A program made the position numbers and the translations under genes. The notes below the pieces were generated by a model. It had not been told where the DNA came from. It was given only the letters and a program-made list of their open reading frames with translations, and did not search any database. This document shows positions 1 through 12,409 of a stretch of 64,000 nt of DNA, piece after piece; positions within the stretch are counted from its first letter, which is position 1; the number at the start of each line of letters is the position of its first letter. The stretch is from positions 1-64,000 of the forward strand of contig CAUFRY010000001.1 of the NCBI GenBank assembly GCA_959028445.1, read 5' to 3'. The stretch comes from an uncultured Collinsella sp. Lineage in GTDB: Bacteria; Actinomycetota; Coriobacteriia; Coriobacteriales; Coriobacteriaceae.

Positions 1-129
1 GGAGAGAACGCTCCCGCAAACTGCCTCTTGACAACTTATAGGAGCGTCGGTTTTAATTTCGCGATTTTTGCCATGGTCAAGTAATACAGGTCCAGCCCCG
101 TAATCCGCCATACTTTTGAACCCAGCCCA

Positions 130-154
130 TTTGGGACGGGCCTCTTTTAGCTAC
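130..154. repeat. Partial copy of GGGACGGG/AGCTAC palindrome family
   Basis: This stretch reads TTTGGGACGGG followed by CTCTTTTAGCTAC. It matches one arm of the 83-bp perfect palindrome at 16302-16384, with small differences and no facing arm. It lies in the 277-base non-coding stretch before the first gene. That stretch also holds, at about 49-75, a sequence resembling the right arm of the inverted repeat at 1415-1574. Both look like decayed repeat remnants. Confidence 0.45.
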
Positions 155-277
155 TTTTGCCCGAACGTTCGCTAGACAGCCCATGCTAAGGAGTGTCCCG
201 AGGTGCCGACATAAAAGGAACGTCCCTATCCGCCAGGCTTGGGATACCATGATGGCAACCTAGCGAAAGGATGTTTC

Positions 278-1366
278 ATGGCACATGTCGATGACCAGCG
301 TGTGGAGCGCGTGCTCGATGCGCTCGAGGCTCAGCACCCCGGCGCACAGCTGCTCGTAAACGACCCGTGGTCGATCTATTACCTGACCGGCTTTTATGCC
401 GATATGTTCGAGCGTTTTTGCGGCGTGCTGCTCGCACGCGGTAGCGAGCCCGTGATCCTAGTCAACGCCCTGCATCAGCTGCCCGAGTACGACAATGCCT
501 GCGTCACCTATCACACCGATACCGATATCGTGACCGATGCCATCGCGCGCGAGATCGATCCGACCAAGCCGCTTGGCATCGATACCGTCATGCGCTCCGG
601 CTTTTTGATGCCGCTCATGGAGCGCCATGCCGCCAGCGAGTTTTTCCTGGGTGACTTTGCCGTCACCGCCGCACGTACCCACAAGGACGCCGCCGAGCAG
701 GAGCTTATGCGCGCGTCCTCGGCCGCTAACGACACCGTGATGGCCGACGCGATCAAGCTCGTCCACGAAGGTGTAACGGAACGTGAGATTGCCGACCAGA
801 TGCTCGGCTTGTATCGCAAGCACGGCTGCGAGGGCTTTAGCTTTCCGCCGATCGTGAGCTTTGGCGCCAACGCCGGCGACCCGCACCACGAGCCCGACGA
901 CACCGTACTCAAGCGCGGCGACGTGGTGCTGTTCGACATTGGCGGACGCCATCGCAACTACTGCTCGGACATGACGCGCACGTTCTTTTGGGGCGAGCCG
1001 GACGCGGAGACGGCGCGCATCTACGATATCGTGCGCCGCGCCAACGAGGCCGCCGAGGCGCTCATCGCGCCAGGCGCACGCATGTGCGACCTAGACCGTG
1101 CCGCGCGCGACGTGATTGAGGACGCTGGCTACGGCAAGTACTTCACGCATCGCCTGGGCCACTCGATCGGCCTGCAGGACCACGAGCCAGGCGACGTCTC
1201 GCTCGTCAACGAGCAGGTCGTTGAACCGGGCATGACGTTCTCCATCGAACCGGGCATCTACCTCCCCGGCCGCACCGGAGTCCGCATCGAGGACTTGGCC
1301 CTAGTTACCGAGTCCGGCGTCGAGATTCTCAACGCATACCCCCACGATCCCGTCCGCCTAGACTAG
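278..1366 (+). CDS. Xaa-Pro peptidase family protein (M24B metallopeptidase)
   Basis: Predicted cytoplasmic metallopeptidase of 362 residues that removes residues next to proline or splits X-Pro dipeptides. The N-terminal creatinase-like domain (about residues 1-130) is followed by a pita-bread M24 domain. Metal-ligand motifs are visible: FDIGG...CSDMTRTF (two Asp), HRLGHSIGL (His), SIEPGIY (Glu) and GVRIEDL (Glu). The ATG at 278 is chosen because GAAAGG lies seven bases upstream. The frame stays open to 239, but that start has no ribosome site. The gene stands alone and is followed directly by a 15-bp-arm palindrome. PepQ versus PepP cannot be settled from sequence alone. Confidence 0.88.
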   Translation: MAHVDDQRVERVLDALEAQHPGAQLLVNDPWSIYYLTGFYADMFERFCGVLLARGSEPVILVNALHQLPEYDNACVTYHTDTDIVTDAIAREIDPTKPLGIDTVMRSGFLMPLMERHAASEFFLGDFAVTAARTHKDAAEQELMRASSAANDTVMADAIKLVHEGVTEREIADQMLGLYRKHGCEGFSFPPIVSFGANAGDPHHEPDDTVLKRGDVVLFDIGGRHRNYCSDMTRTFFWGEPDAETARIYDIVRRANEAAEALIAPGARMCDLDRAARDVIEDAGYGKYFTHRLGHSIGLQDHEPGDVSLVNEQVVEPGMTFSIEPGIYLPGRTGVRIEDLALVTESGVEILNAYPHDPVRLD

Positions 1367-1367
1367 C

Positions 1368-1402
1368 CAATGTGACAAAGGGACAGCCCCTTTGTCACAT
1401 TG
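1368..1402. terminator. Perfect hairpin after the M24 peptidase gene
   Basis: Arms CAATGTGACAAAGGG and CCCTTTGTCACATTG are perfect complements (15 bp) around a five-base loop, starting two bases after the peptidase stop codon. There is no T-run, so it could be a weak terminator or a mobile palindromic repeat. Other palindromes in this window also carry GGGAC cores. Confidence 0.6.
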
Positions 1403-1414
1403 CGATTACGTCGC

Positions 1415-1574
1415 GCCACGAAAACGAGCTATCTACTACGTTTAACCCGCATGGGTCGACCACACCCGCGTTTTCGCAAAACCAGCAAGCCGTCTACCTG
1501 CGGTTTTGATTTCACGATTTTCCGTGTGGTCGAGGGTAACCGGTCAAACGTAGTAGATAGGCCCATTTCGTGGC
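1415..1574. repeat. Long imperfect inverted repeat, about 70-bp arms
   Basis: The left arm (from 1415) and right arm (ending 1574) share GCCACGAAA, CTATCTACTACGTTT and TCGACCACAC in the same order and opposite orientation, separated by less similar blocks. An open frame crosses the element but no protein resembling a known family is seen. It fits a MITE-like or REP-like element. The 340 bases between the peptidase and the surface protein gene hold only this repeat, the hairpin at 1368 and the terminator at 1631. Confidence 0.75.
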
Positions 1575-1630
1575 GAGCAGTCCGCTCGAGACAAAGCCCG
1601 TCCCAAATTAGCTGCCCTACAGTCAAACGA

Positions 1631-1668
1631 AAGGCCTCCCGATTCCCCGACGAGAACCGGGAGGCCTT
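1631..1668 (-). terminator. Rho-independent terminator of the surface protein gene
   Basis: AAGGCCTCCCG pairs with CGGGAGGCCTT. On the minus strand it is followed by a T-rich tail (TTTCGTTT), about 40 bases beyond the stop codon of the large surface protein gene. Confidence 0.75.
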
Positions 1669-1706
1669 CTTGTGTCCTAGAGCCCTAAGGCTCTAAGCTC
1701 GCAGCC

Positions 1707-4700
1707 TTACTCCGCACGATGGCGCAGCTTTTCGATCGCGGCGGCGATCAGCGCCAACAGGCCGGTTCCGCCAAGAGCCGCGACGGTCACGGCAGTGTTG
1801 TCGCCCGTCTCGGCCAGGCTTCCCTTAGCGGCCTTCTTGCCATTCTTCTTGCCCGAAGGATCCTTGGCATCGGGCTTGGCACCGTTATCCTTGCCGCCTG
1901 TCGGTTCCTGTACAACAACAGGCTCAACAACCTCGACGGTCACCGAAGCAGTGAGCTGCTGAGGCGCAGGCGTCTCCGCAGCGTCATCCTCGGCAAGCGT
2001 CGCAATCGCCGCAGCGTCACCGTCAACGGGTATCGTCGCGGTAATGACGACGGTTCCGTTCTTGAGGGCCTTAACCTTACCGTTCTCGACCGTAGCGATC
2101 GTCGGGTCGGACGAGACCCACGTCACGGCACCACGCAGCAGAGCGCCATTGGCCGCATTGCTCGCCGCGGCAGCAAGGTCAATTTCCTTGCCGCGCTCTA
2201 CCTTGAGCACGGTTTCGGCAGTCGTGGCCTTGCCGTTTTGGTCAACGATAACGAGGCCCTTGGCCGCCGGGCGCGGCTTAACGCGTACCATGCAGCTGAC
2301 TGTAAGCTCCGTACCGCGAACCTTACCGTCCACGGTCACGTCAACGGCACCCCAATCCAGTGCGGGAACATTCTCCCAATCGACATCGTAGTCTTCCTGG
2401 CTGTCGTCCTTCATCATCACGGAGACCTTCTTGGGCAGCGCCTTCAGCACATCAGCGGCAGAGCTTGCCTCGAACACCTCAACGGGAGCGAACGTCGCAG
2501 GCCTCACGGGAATCTCGCTTGCCGGCGTCTCGACGACCAGCTTGCAGGTCGCTTTGAGCGTCGTGCCCTCAACGGAGCCCTCGATCGTGTACTCGCCAAC
2601 GGCGGCAAGATGTTTGTCCAGGCCATCCGTATACCACGTGACCGCGGCCTCGTCTGTGTGACCATCGGAATAGGTCACGGCGACCTTCTTGGGCAGCTGC
2701 CCCGTCACGGTGTCGGCCTTGGCATCGCGCTCGACCGTGATCTGCGGTACCTCGGCAACCTTGTTGATCGTCGTCGTGGAGGTGACGACGACTTCGACCG
2801 GCAAGTTGCCATTCTTCGTGACGCCCTTGGCGACGACGCTGTTACCGTACGTGGCGGCAGCGGCAGGGACCTCAGTCCAAGTGATCTCGGACTCCGCCGA
2901 CGTCTTGCCGTCCTTCATGCGAACGGTCGCCTTCACGCCCTTGAGCGCATCTCGCACGGCATCGGCCGATGCGCCCTCGGGAACGGTAATTCCGGCAATA
3001 GGCTCAACGGACGCCGGAATCTCGGCATCGCTCTTCACGACCGTAATCGTGCACTCTGCCTTTTGATCGGTACCGGCAACCTTGCCCTTGACCGTGACCT
3101 CGCCCTCCTTGGCAAAGTCCTTGTCGGAGAGACCCTTGGTGTCCCACTTCACGTCGACATCGGACTCGGTACCATCCGAGTAAATCGCCGTGACCGTGGC
3201 GGGCAGCTTGGCTAAAACGTCGTCCGCCTTGGTGCCGCGCACGACCACAATGTCTTCAGCGACATCGATGTCGACAATATGCGCCGTCACCTTGACCTGA
3301 ACCTTAACGGTCATGCCGTTGTCCGTTAGACCCGTAACCTCAAACTCAGTGCCGGCACGACCCAGGCTGTCGACCTGAGACCACTTAACGGGCGTCTCTT
3401 TCTTGGTCTTGCCGTCCTTCATGACCACCGTCACCTTGGACGGCAGTTTATCCATAAGGTCGCTGACCTTGGCATTGTCCGCAATCTCAACAACATCGAT
3501 CGGCTCGACGTGGTCGGGCGTCTGGGCATCCTGATCCACCACGGTCACATTGCAGGTCACCTTGGCGCCGTTGAGCTTAACCGTACCCGTGATCTCCACG
3601 GTGCCGGTTCCTCTGAGTAGCTCGTCCGTGACGTTAGAAAGATCCCACACGTCAATGTCGAGCAAATCGGTCGAGCCGTCGGAGTAAGTCGCCACAACCT
3701 GCTTGGGCATCTGGGCGTACAGATCCTGCTTGGACGTACCACTGGCAACGCTAAACGACTTGGCCTCGAGCTTGGTAATGGTTCGCGGCGCCTCGGAGAC
3801 GTTGACGTACACGATGGCATTGACGTTGTCGACATCCTTGAGCTTGCCGACGAGTTTATACGTACCCTTCTTGGCGAGCGGCTTGGAGAGGTCGATGCCG
3901 TCGGTGTCGGTCCACTTTTCGATCTCGATGCCGCCTAAACTGCCCCGAGTATTCCGCGCTGAGCCATCCGAGAAATATACGGACACGGCATCTGGCAGCT
4001 CCAACATCGATCCGACCGTGGTGTTGACCACGACTGCCTCGGGCTGCAGTGCAACCTTCTTTGCCTTCTTATCGGCAACCGTCACCTTGGCAGTCACGTT
4101 GCCGTTCTCATCCACGCCGACCTTTTGGCCGTCATCGTCAAGCAGCGCCATAACGGCAGCGGCATCAAAGCCGACCACATGGCCCGTCGCATAGAACGTG
4201 CCGGGCTGCTCGTACTTCTCGGGCGCAATCGGATCCCAATCAATAGCCGCCGTCGAAACGGAGCCGTCACTCAACTCGACCGCCATCTTGGAAGGCATAG
4301 CAGGCGCAGTGCCCGCCTTGGTGGTCACTGCGGTCTCACCATTATCGATTGCCTTCTCAACGCCTTGGATAACGATCTTGGTCTGAACAGTGAGACCGGT
4401 GTTAGCGCCGTCACCGTATCCGTCGAGGCCGCTTGCAAACAGCGTGCCAGACACTGTCGTGACCTGACCCGCCTCTCCGGTATAAACCGAGGGACGAACG
4501 TAATCCCATTGAACCTGGGCATTATGAGTTTTGCCGTCACTCGTGGCAACCGAGACATTCCACGGCAGCTCGGGAACGACGCCATTAGCCGTGGTAATGC
4601 GTCCAGGAACGGCAATAGAGGTGACGGAGCAGACGTCGACAGTAATCGTCGCCTCGGCACCACCTTGGAGCTTGCCCTTCACCTTAAACGAACCGTCCTT

Positions 4701-7649
4701 GGCATACGCGTCTTCGGCGACACGGTCCCATGTGACCTTTTCGCGCTGGGGCTCAGAAGACACATCGTTGTCATATCGAACCTCAAGGTATTCCGGCAGC
4801 ATCGGCTTGATGCCGGGGACGGTCCATATGGTTCCGCCCTGCACCGAGGTCGCCTTGCTCGCGATCTTAACGGTGGCAGTAATCGGAACGTCGACCGTCT
4901 GCATACCGTTCCCCGTGCTAAAGCTAATTGTTGCAGTGCCGCGGACCACGCCGCCCTGGGTCCAATCGAAGCCCTTCGTGTTCCACTTGGCCTCGGCGTA
5001 TTTGTGCGAATAATCCGGATGCTCGACCGCATCGGGGCTAACAAGTTCGGCATAGCTGGGAAGCATGGCGGTGCCGTCGCTGCCCTTGAGCACCGTAATG
5101 GTTTGCGGCTGAACCTCCCAGTTTTTAGTCACGATGACATGGACCTTCACGGGGATATTCGTTCCGGCGACCGTTCCAGTTATCGTGCAGTCCTTCTGGG
5201 GGCACCTATCGTAGGTGTCCCAGTTGACGCCGAGACTGTCAAAAGTCGTTCCGTCCTGCAATACGCCGGACACGTAGAAGTAGTCCAGATTGACTTCCTC
5301 GCCGGGATAGATAACGCGCCAGTCCTCGTACGACTGTCCAAGCGTCACACCGTTATCGCTATAGTTGTTAACGCCCTTGACCTCGCCGCACGCCGCTGTC
5401 GCATGGATCTTTGCCAACGAGCCAGTAATAGTACCGGTTATTTCGTACTCGCCAGGCTTGCCGTCCAGCAGTTCTTGAGGAAACTCATCCCAGCTATAAG
5501 GCTGCCCCGACGAATACTGGGGATAGAACGAGCTGCCATCCGACAAATACAGCGTGGATGTGTAGCGCGGAGCCAGAAGTCCGGCGCCGGGAACATAAGC
5601 AATCTTGCCGATGTTGCTGTCCTCGAGATCGCAGACGTTGACCGTCGCCGTAGCCGGAATGTTAGAGCCGGTAAAGTATCCGCTAACCGTAATCTGGCCA
5701 AGGTTCTTTAGGGCTTCCTGACTAATCGTCGACCACTGAACGGGGAAATTGCCTCGCGAGCCATTCCACATCGTGGCCTCGATTGAACCCGGCATATTGG
5801 GCTGGCAACCGATAAGCGTGCTTGTCGATGTCGAGGAAGGCATCTGCAGGGCGCGGACGGAGATGGTCGCCGTGACTCGGTTGCTGTCACCCAGCTCCAC
5901 CTGAGTAGACGATGAAGATGAGGTATTGGTCCAATACGACAGCGAACCGGAAAGCTTAAACGACCCCTCGCTTGCCACCTGCGTGTCCAAAATAGGGTCC
6001 CACGCAATGTTGCACTGCTTCTTTGTACCGTCGGTGAATGCAACCTCAACGCTGTAGGGAAGACCGCCGCCCGTTGTAGGACGTACGCCGACGGGCGTGT
6101 TAACGGGAGCAAGAGCGTCGATAGAGGCAACTTCTTTGACCTCGACCTGAGCAGTTACCTTTAGGCCATTAGCGGCTGAAGATTCGTTATATGTCACAAG
6201 CGTGCCCGTGACCGTATAGGTGCCTGCCTTTTGGAATTGAGACACGTCGGCGTTGTCCCAGTTAACCTGATAACCTTGGGTGTATGTAGTGTTATTTGAC
6301 TGCGTAAACGGGAAATAGACATACGTGCTAAGAGGAGAAATGTCGCCGACCACGCGCTCGAACCTCAGAGAATTAAGATCGAGTACGTCCTTAGGATCTT
6401 TGACGGTAACGGTGCAGGTAACCTCACGGTAATCAAAACCGTTTAGTTTACCTTTAACCGTAAACGAGCCCACCTTAGAGTAAAGCGACGCGTCGAAAGA
6501 ATCCCAAGACACCGGGATCTGCTCGGTGGCCCCGCTATCAAAGACAACCGAAGCAGAATACGGCAGAGACGGGACCTCACCAGTTAGGGTCGTACACGTC
6601 AACTCGGTCTGGACGCTCTTAACAGAGCGGACTGCGACCGTGCACTGTGCGAGCATAGAGGGATAGCTCTTCAAATGTCCCTCGACAACAAAGGTTCCTT
6701 CCTTTTGGTACTGATCAGCCGAGATCTCATTCCACTCAACAGGGCATGTATAAGATTGACCATTTGAATAATTGACCGAAATGCTGGACGGAAGCGCGGG
6801 AGCAATACCAGCTGCAGTCCATACCCATGAGCCATTACTGGTTGAACGGGGAACGTACACCTTGAGCACACCACTCACTTTGTACGGCTCCGCGAGCGTA
6901 ATCCAATTGCCGTTCACGCTGACACCGTCAATCTGGCCGGTGATGGGAACTTCGGATTCTTCTGTCACCGTATCAAATGCCGCCTGCGACTTTTCGTCCC
7001 AATTAACATAAGCCGAGGTCTCGGTGCCATCCGAAAGCTTTACCTTTACGTACGATGTTTGGCCGTAGTAATCCGCGCCGACGTATTTTTCCACAATCGG
7101 GTTGGCGTCGATCGACTCAACGGTAACGCCGCTTTCGTTGCTCGTCTTTGTGGCATCGGGGGCGTTTACTGCCGCCGGATCTACCACTGCCGGGTCCGCC
7201 GTAACAGCTTCGACAACCACGCGCTGCTTGACCGTCTGCGTGGTACCGTCGACGGTACCCTCAAACTCATACGAGCCGGCAGGCAGCTGTACCAGAGTTG
7301 CCGGAGCATCAGCGCCGTTCAACTTCCAGGTGACGTTTTCCTGCTTGGTGGTACCGCTCTCGTAGGTTGCCGTTACAGTCTGGGGCAGCGTGGCGTCGGA
7401 ACCCTCAGCAACATGCAGCTCGTTCAGGCTGGCAAAAGAGGCGATCTTGTCTTCACTCTGGTCTTGCGAGGTTGCCTGACCGGTGTCCGCAGACGTGGCA
7501 GCCGCACCCGTCGCATCGCTTTGCTCGGCAACGACTTGGGTAGTATCACCCTGCATCATCTCGGCGAACGCCTGCGGCGGCACCGAGCCGACCGTCATCG
7601 TCAGAGCCAAACCCGCGGTAATGGCCGCGTTGACATGCCTTCTGTTCAT
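1707..7649 (-). CDS. Giant Ig-like repeat surface protein with LAETG sorting signal
   Basis: A 1980-residue predicted cell-wall protein. A signal peptide (MNRRHVNAAITAG, hydrophobic core, cleavage near AFA-E) is followed by about 20 divergent repeats of 75-95 residues. Each has the plan 'hydrophobic strand, P..V.V.YSDG, V.W, G.F.V.G.V.G', typical of bacterial Ig-like group 4 domains. Next comes one group-2-like Ig domain (TWVSSDPTIATVENGKV) and a Pro/Lys/Gly-rich spacer. The end is LAETGDN, a hydrophobic helix and a basic tail, a sortase signal. The start at 7649 is set by GGGAGGAAAC before ATG. No glycosidase, protease or other catalytic domain is apparent, although this Ig fold usually accompanies enzymes. 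An adhesin or stalk role is inferred. Confidence 0.85.
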   Translation of the reverse strand: MNRRHVNAAITAGLALTMTVGSVPPQAFAEMMQGDTTQVVAEQSDATGAAATSADTGQATSQDQSEDKIASFASLNELHVAEGSDATLPQTVTATYESGTTKQENVTWKLNGADAPATLVQLPAGSYEFEGTVDGTTQTVKQRVVVEAVTADPAVVDPAAVNAPDATKTSNESGVTVESIDANPIVEKYVGADYYGQTSYVKVKLSDGTETSAYVNWDEKSQAAFDTVTEESEVPITGQIDGVSVNGNWITLAEPYKVSGVLKVYVPRSTSNGSWVWTAAGIAPALPSSISVNYSNGQSYTCPVEWNEISADQYQKEGTFVVEGHLKSYPSMLAQCTVAVRSVKSVQTELTCTTLTGEVPSLPYSASVVFDSGATEQIPVSWDSFDASLYSKVGSFTVKGKLNGFDYREVTCTVTVKDPKDVLDLNSLRFERVVGDISPLSTYVYFPFTQSNNTTYTQGYQVNWDNADVSQFQKAGTYTVTGTLVTYNESSAANGLKVTAQVEVKEVASIDALAPVNTPVGVRPTTGGGLPYSVEVAFTDGTKKQCNIAWDPILDTQVASEGSFKLSGSLSYWTNTSSSSSTQVELGDSNRVTATISVRALQMPSSTSTSTLIGCQPNMPGSIEATMWNGSRGNFPVQWSTISQEALKNLGQITVSGYFTGSNIPATATVNVCDLEDSNIGKIAYVPGAGLLAPRYTSTLYLSDGSSFYPQYSSGQPYSWDEFPQELLDGKPGEYEITGTITGSLAKIHATAACGEVKGVNNYSDNGVTLGQSYEDWRVIYPGEEVNLDYFYVSGVLQDGTTFDSLGVNWDTYDRCPQKDCTITGTVAGTNIPVKVHVIVTKNWEVQPQTITVLKGSDGTAMLPSYAELVSPDAVEHPDYSHKYAEAKWNTKGFDWTQGGVVRGTATISFSTGNGMQTVDVPITATVKIASKATSVQGGTIWTVPGIKPMLPEYLEVRYDNDVSSEPQREKVTWDRVAEDAYAKDGSFKVKGKLQGGAEATITVDVCSVTSIAVPGRITTANGVVPELPWNVSVATSDGKTHNAQVQWDYVRPSVYTGEAGQVTTVSGTLFASGLDGYGDGANTGLTVQTKIVIQGVEKAIDNGETAVTTKAGTAPAMPSKMAVELSDGSVSTAAIDWDPIAPEKYEQPGTFYATGHVVGFDAAAVMALLDDDGQKVGVDENGNVTAKVTVADKKAKKVALQPEAVVVNTTVGSMLELPDAVSVYFSDGSARNTRGSLGGIEIEKWTDTDGIDLSKPLAKKGTYKLVGKLKDVDNVNAIVYVNVSEAPRTITKLEAKSFSVASGTSKQDLYAQMPKQVVATYSDGSTDLLDIDVWDLSNVTDELLRGTGTVEITGTVKLNGAKVTCNVTVVDQDAQTPDHVEPIDVVEIADNAKVSDLMDKLPSKVTVVMKDGKTKKETPVKWSQVDSLGRAGTEFEVTGLTDNGMTVKVQVKVTAHIVDIDVAEDIVVVRGTKADDVLAKLPATVTAIYSDGTESDVDVKWDTKGLSDKDFAKEGEVTVKGKVAGTDQKAECTITVVKSDAEIPASVEPIAGITVPEGASADAVRDALKGVKATVRMKDGKTSAESEITWTEVPAAAATYGNSVVAKGVTKNGNLPVEVVVTSTTTINKVAEVPQITVERDAKADTVTGQLPKKVAVTYSDGHTDEAAVTWYTDGLDKHLAAVGEYTIEGSVEGTTLKATCKLVVETPASEIPVRPATFAPVEVFEASSAADVLKALPKKVSVMMKDDSQEDYDVDWENVPALDWGAVDVTVDGKVRGTELTVSCMVRVKPRPAAKGLVIVDQNGKATTAETVLKVERGKEIDLAAAASNAANGALLRGAVTWVSSDPTIATVENGKVKALKNGTVVITATIPVDGDAAAIATLAEDDAAETPAPQQLTASVTVEVVEPVVVQEPTGGKDNGAKPDAKDPSGKKNGKKAAKGSLAETGDNTAVTVAALGGTGLLALIAAAIEKLRHRAE

Positions 7650-7802
7650 GTTTCCTCCCGACACGCTCAACGGACCAAACAGCACTGGTCCGATTGGCAA
7701 GTTAAGTTGAGCGTATCCTTCGCCGATGGAGGTTTGCAATATGCTACAGGTTAAGCGGCATAAATGGCTTCGTAAACGGGCACCCCAGGGCAGCTAATTT
7801 GA

Positions 7803-7867
7803 GTTGCGGTGATATACGGACTGTTTGAGGCCTCTGGCTTGTAAAACAGTCCGTATTTCACCGCAAC
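7803..7867. repeat. GTTGCGGTGA palindrome, copy 1
   Basis: Arms GTTGCGGTGATATACGGACT and AGTCCGTATTTCACCGCAAC (one mismatch) flank a loop of about 25 bases. It begins 16 bases after the folC stop codon. It is one of five copies in the window (also 20302, 23414, 45889, 47167). Location after genes suggests a transcript-end role, but no T-run follows. Confidence 0.85.
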
Positions 7868-7882
7868 TGCTGAGGGGATGGG

Positions 7883-9226
7883 TTAGCGCAGCAGGCCGGC
7901 TACTTCGCCGGCTAGGGTGATAGTGCCGGCTGCTACGAAGGGCTCGCCTGCGGCATCGAAGGCAGCGAGGGCCTCGGACACGCTCGGGTATACGCCCGCA
8001 AGCTTATCGGCACCCACCAGGGCAGCAAGCTCCTCTGCCGGTAGGGCGCGATCAGAATCGGTCTGGGTTACGACCACGCGCGGGAAGGACGGGATCAGCA
8101 CATCAACGATGCCCGCCACATCCTTGTCGGCCAGCGCGGCGCACAGCAGCGTGGGGCGATTCTCCACGCACGGGTCGATCTCGTCCAGCGCGCTCACAAA
8201 GTTCTCGCAGCTCTGGGGGTTATGGCAAGCGTCGATCAACTTGAGCGGATCGGTTCCCAGCACATCAAAGCGACCCGGCGTGGGGCAGCCCATGAGCGAA
8301 CCATCAAGCACATCGTGGTCGAGCTCGCGACCCAGATACCCCTCGCACAGCATAATCGCGCACGCGGCATTCTGCGGCTGGTACGCCGGCTTGACCATAC
8401 TTGACGTATATATCGCACGCGGCGTGGTGCAGCTGAACTCCACCGCATCGCCTACATGCGCCGGCGCCTTGGTCGTCGTATGGCTCACCACGAGCGGCAC
8501 AACGCCGCACTCGCGGCAACGCGCATCCATCACGCGCTGAACGCTCGGCTCGTGCGTGCCCTCGCCCAGCACAACCAAGCGCCCGGGCTTGATGACGGCA
8601 GCCTTCTCCCCCGCAATGGCCTCGAGCGTGTCGCCCAGGATGCGCGTGTGGTCGAGCCCGATGCCCGTAATGGCAACGGCGACGGGATCGGTCGCACTCG
8701 TGGCGTCCCAACGGCCGCCCATGCCAACCTCGAGCACAGCAACGTCCACTGCAGCCTCGGCAAACACCACCAGCGCGGCAGCCGTCAGCAGGTCAAACGG
8801 CGTGATGGTATAGGCGCGCTCCCCCGCCGCCACACGACGAGCATTCACGCGATGCCCCGCCTCGACGGCGGCAGAAACGCCGCGGGCAAACGACCCATCG
8901 CTCACGACGCGCCCATCAACCTCCATGCGCTCGGGATAGCGCACCAACTGCGGCGACGTATACAGTGCGGTCTTTAACCCCTCACCACGAAGGATGGCAG
9001 CCGAAAAACGCGTGGTCGAAGTCTTGCCATTGGTACCGGCAACCTGAATGCAATCGAAATACTCGTCCGGACGTCCCAGCTCATCAAGCATATCGACAAC
9101 CGTCTCAAGCAGTGGCCCAGCATCCCCAGAAATCCGTCCCGTATCAGCAGCAAGCCCCACAGCCTCACCAAACGAAAGCAACTCAAACGAGAACGGCACA
9201 GAATACGACCCCGAACGCTTAGGCAT
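7883..9226 (-). CDS. folC: Bifunctional folylpolyglutamate/dihydrofolate synthase
   Basis: Cytoplasmic Mur-ligase-family enzyme of 447 residues that adds glutamate to folates using ATP. The P-loop GTNGKTSTTRF is near residue 65. Later motifs include YTSPQLVRYPERM, the LEVGMGGRWDAT block and the C-terminal ligase block DACHNPQS. The frame reaches 9247, but the ATG at 9226 follows GAGGGG at about ten bases and is preferred. It lies downstream of valS with 278 bases between, a common valS-folC order, though here the gap contains a long nested palindrome. The family can also carry dihydrofolate synthase activity; which activities are present cannot be read from sequence. Confidence 0.92.
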   Translation of the reverse strand: MPKRSGSYSVPFSFELLSFGEAVGLAADTGRISGDAGPLLETVVDMLDELGRPDEYFDCIQVAGTNGKTSTTRFSAAILRGEGLKTALYTSPQLVRYPERMEVDGRVVSDGSFARGVSAAVEAGHRVNARRVAAGERAYTITPFDLLTAAALVVFAEAAVDVAVLEVGMGGRWDATSATDPVAVAITGIGLDHTRILGDTLEAIAGEKAAVIKPGRLVVLGEGTHEPSVQRVMDARCRECGVVPLVVSHTTTKAPAHVGDAVEFSCTTPRAIYTSSMVKPAYQPQNAACAIMLCEGYLGRELDHDVLDGSLMGCPTPGRFDVLGTDPLKLIDACHNPQSCENFVSALDEIDPCVENRPTLLCAALADKDVAGIVDVLIPSFPRVVVTQTDSDRALPAEELAALVGADKLAGVYPSVSEALAAFDAAGEPFVAAGTITLAGEVAGLLR

Positions 9227-9384
9227 AAACCAAAGTCCCCTCAACATAAAAAGAGGCCCGTAACAAACAACGAGCCCCTCCCATTCAAAATATCAGCCAA
9301 ACACCGTTGCAGCGGAATCAAGGCCACAACCCAGTGGCCCTAACACGCCAGATGCAAACAACCACGTAACCGCACTAGGAGCGG

Positions 9385-9485
9385 CCCGACGCTTTGCTCG
9401 ATACAAGTTCCGCACGCAAAGGACAGCACTAAATGTGCTGTCCGTCTTGCGCAGGACTGTTCGCAGTAGCGAGCAAAGCGTCGGG
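9385..9485. repeat. Nested palindromic element downstream of valS
   Basis: Outer arms CCCGACGCTTTGCTCG and CGAGCAAAGCGTCGGG are perfect (16 bp). Between them sits TTCCGCACG, an inner hairpin GGACAGCAC-TAAAT-GTGCTGTCC, and CAGGACTG. The same core, in opposite orientation and with different outer arms, occurs at 12222-12334 upstream of valS. This looks like a dispersed element family rather than a simple terminator. Confidence 0.8.
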
Positions 9486-9504
9486 ACGCGCCCCTCAGTA
9501 AGAT

Positions 9505-12201
<2,697 letters not shown>

Positions 12202-12221
12202 ATATCTCTCCCTGTCCCGCC

Positions 12222-12334
12222 GGCGTGTCCGCCTGCTTGGTTTTCGCTCGGTCAGGTCCTGGCTCGCACGAAGAGCACATTAAGTGCTCTTCGGCTCGTG
12301 CGGAATCTACGAAAACCAAGCAGGCGGACACGCC
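12222..12334. repeat. Nested palindromic element upstream of valS
   Basis: Outer arms of 25 bp are perfect (from GGCGTGTCCGCC at 12222-12246 to GGCGGACACGCC at 12310-12334). They enclose an inner hairpin CGAAGAGCAC/GTGCTCTTCG at 12269-12293. On the minus strand the core TTCCGCACG...AGCACTTAATGTGCT...CAGGACCTG closely matches the core of the element at 9385-9485. It lies 21 bases before the valS start codon, so it may be transcribed in the leader. Confidence 0.85.
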
Positions 12335-12409
12335 TTAGGTATCGATTACTTCAGTCTGAAGGTACTAACTTGACAGTCTCACAGAATAGCACAGGCATAC
12401 CTGCCGAAA

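Noticed and set aside
1400..1696. Open frame of 98 codons
   Set aside because: It coincides with the long inverted repeat and the terminator; the protein has no recognisable features.
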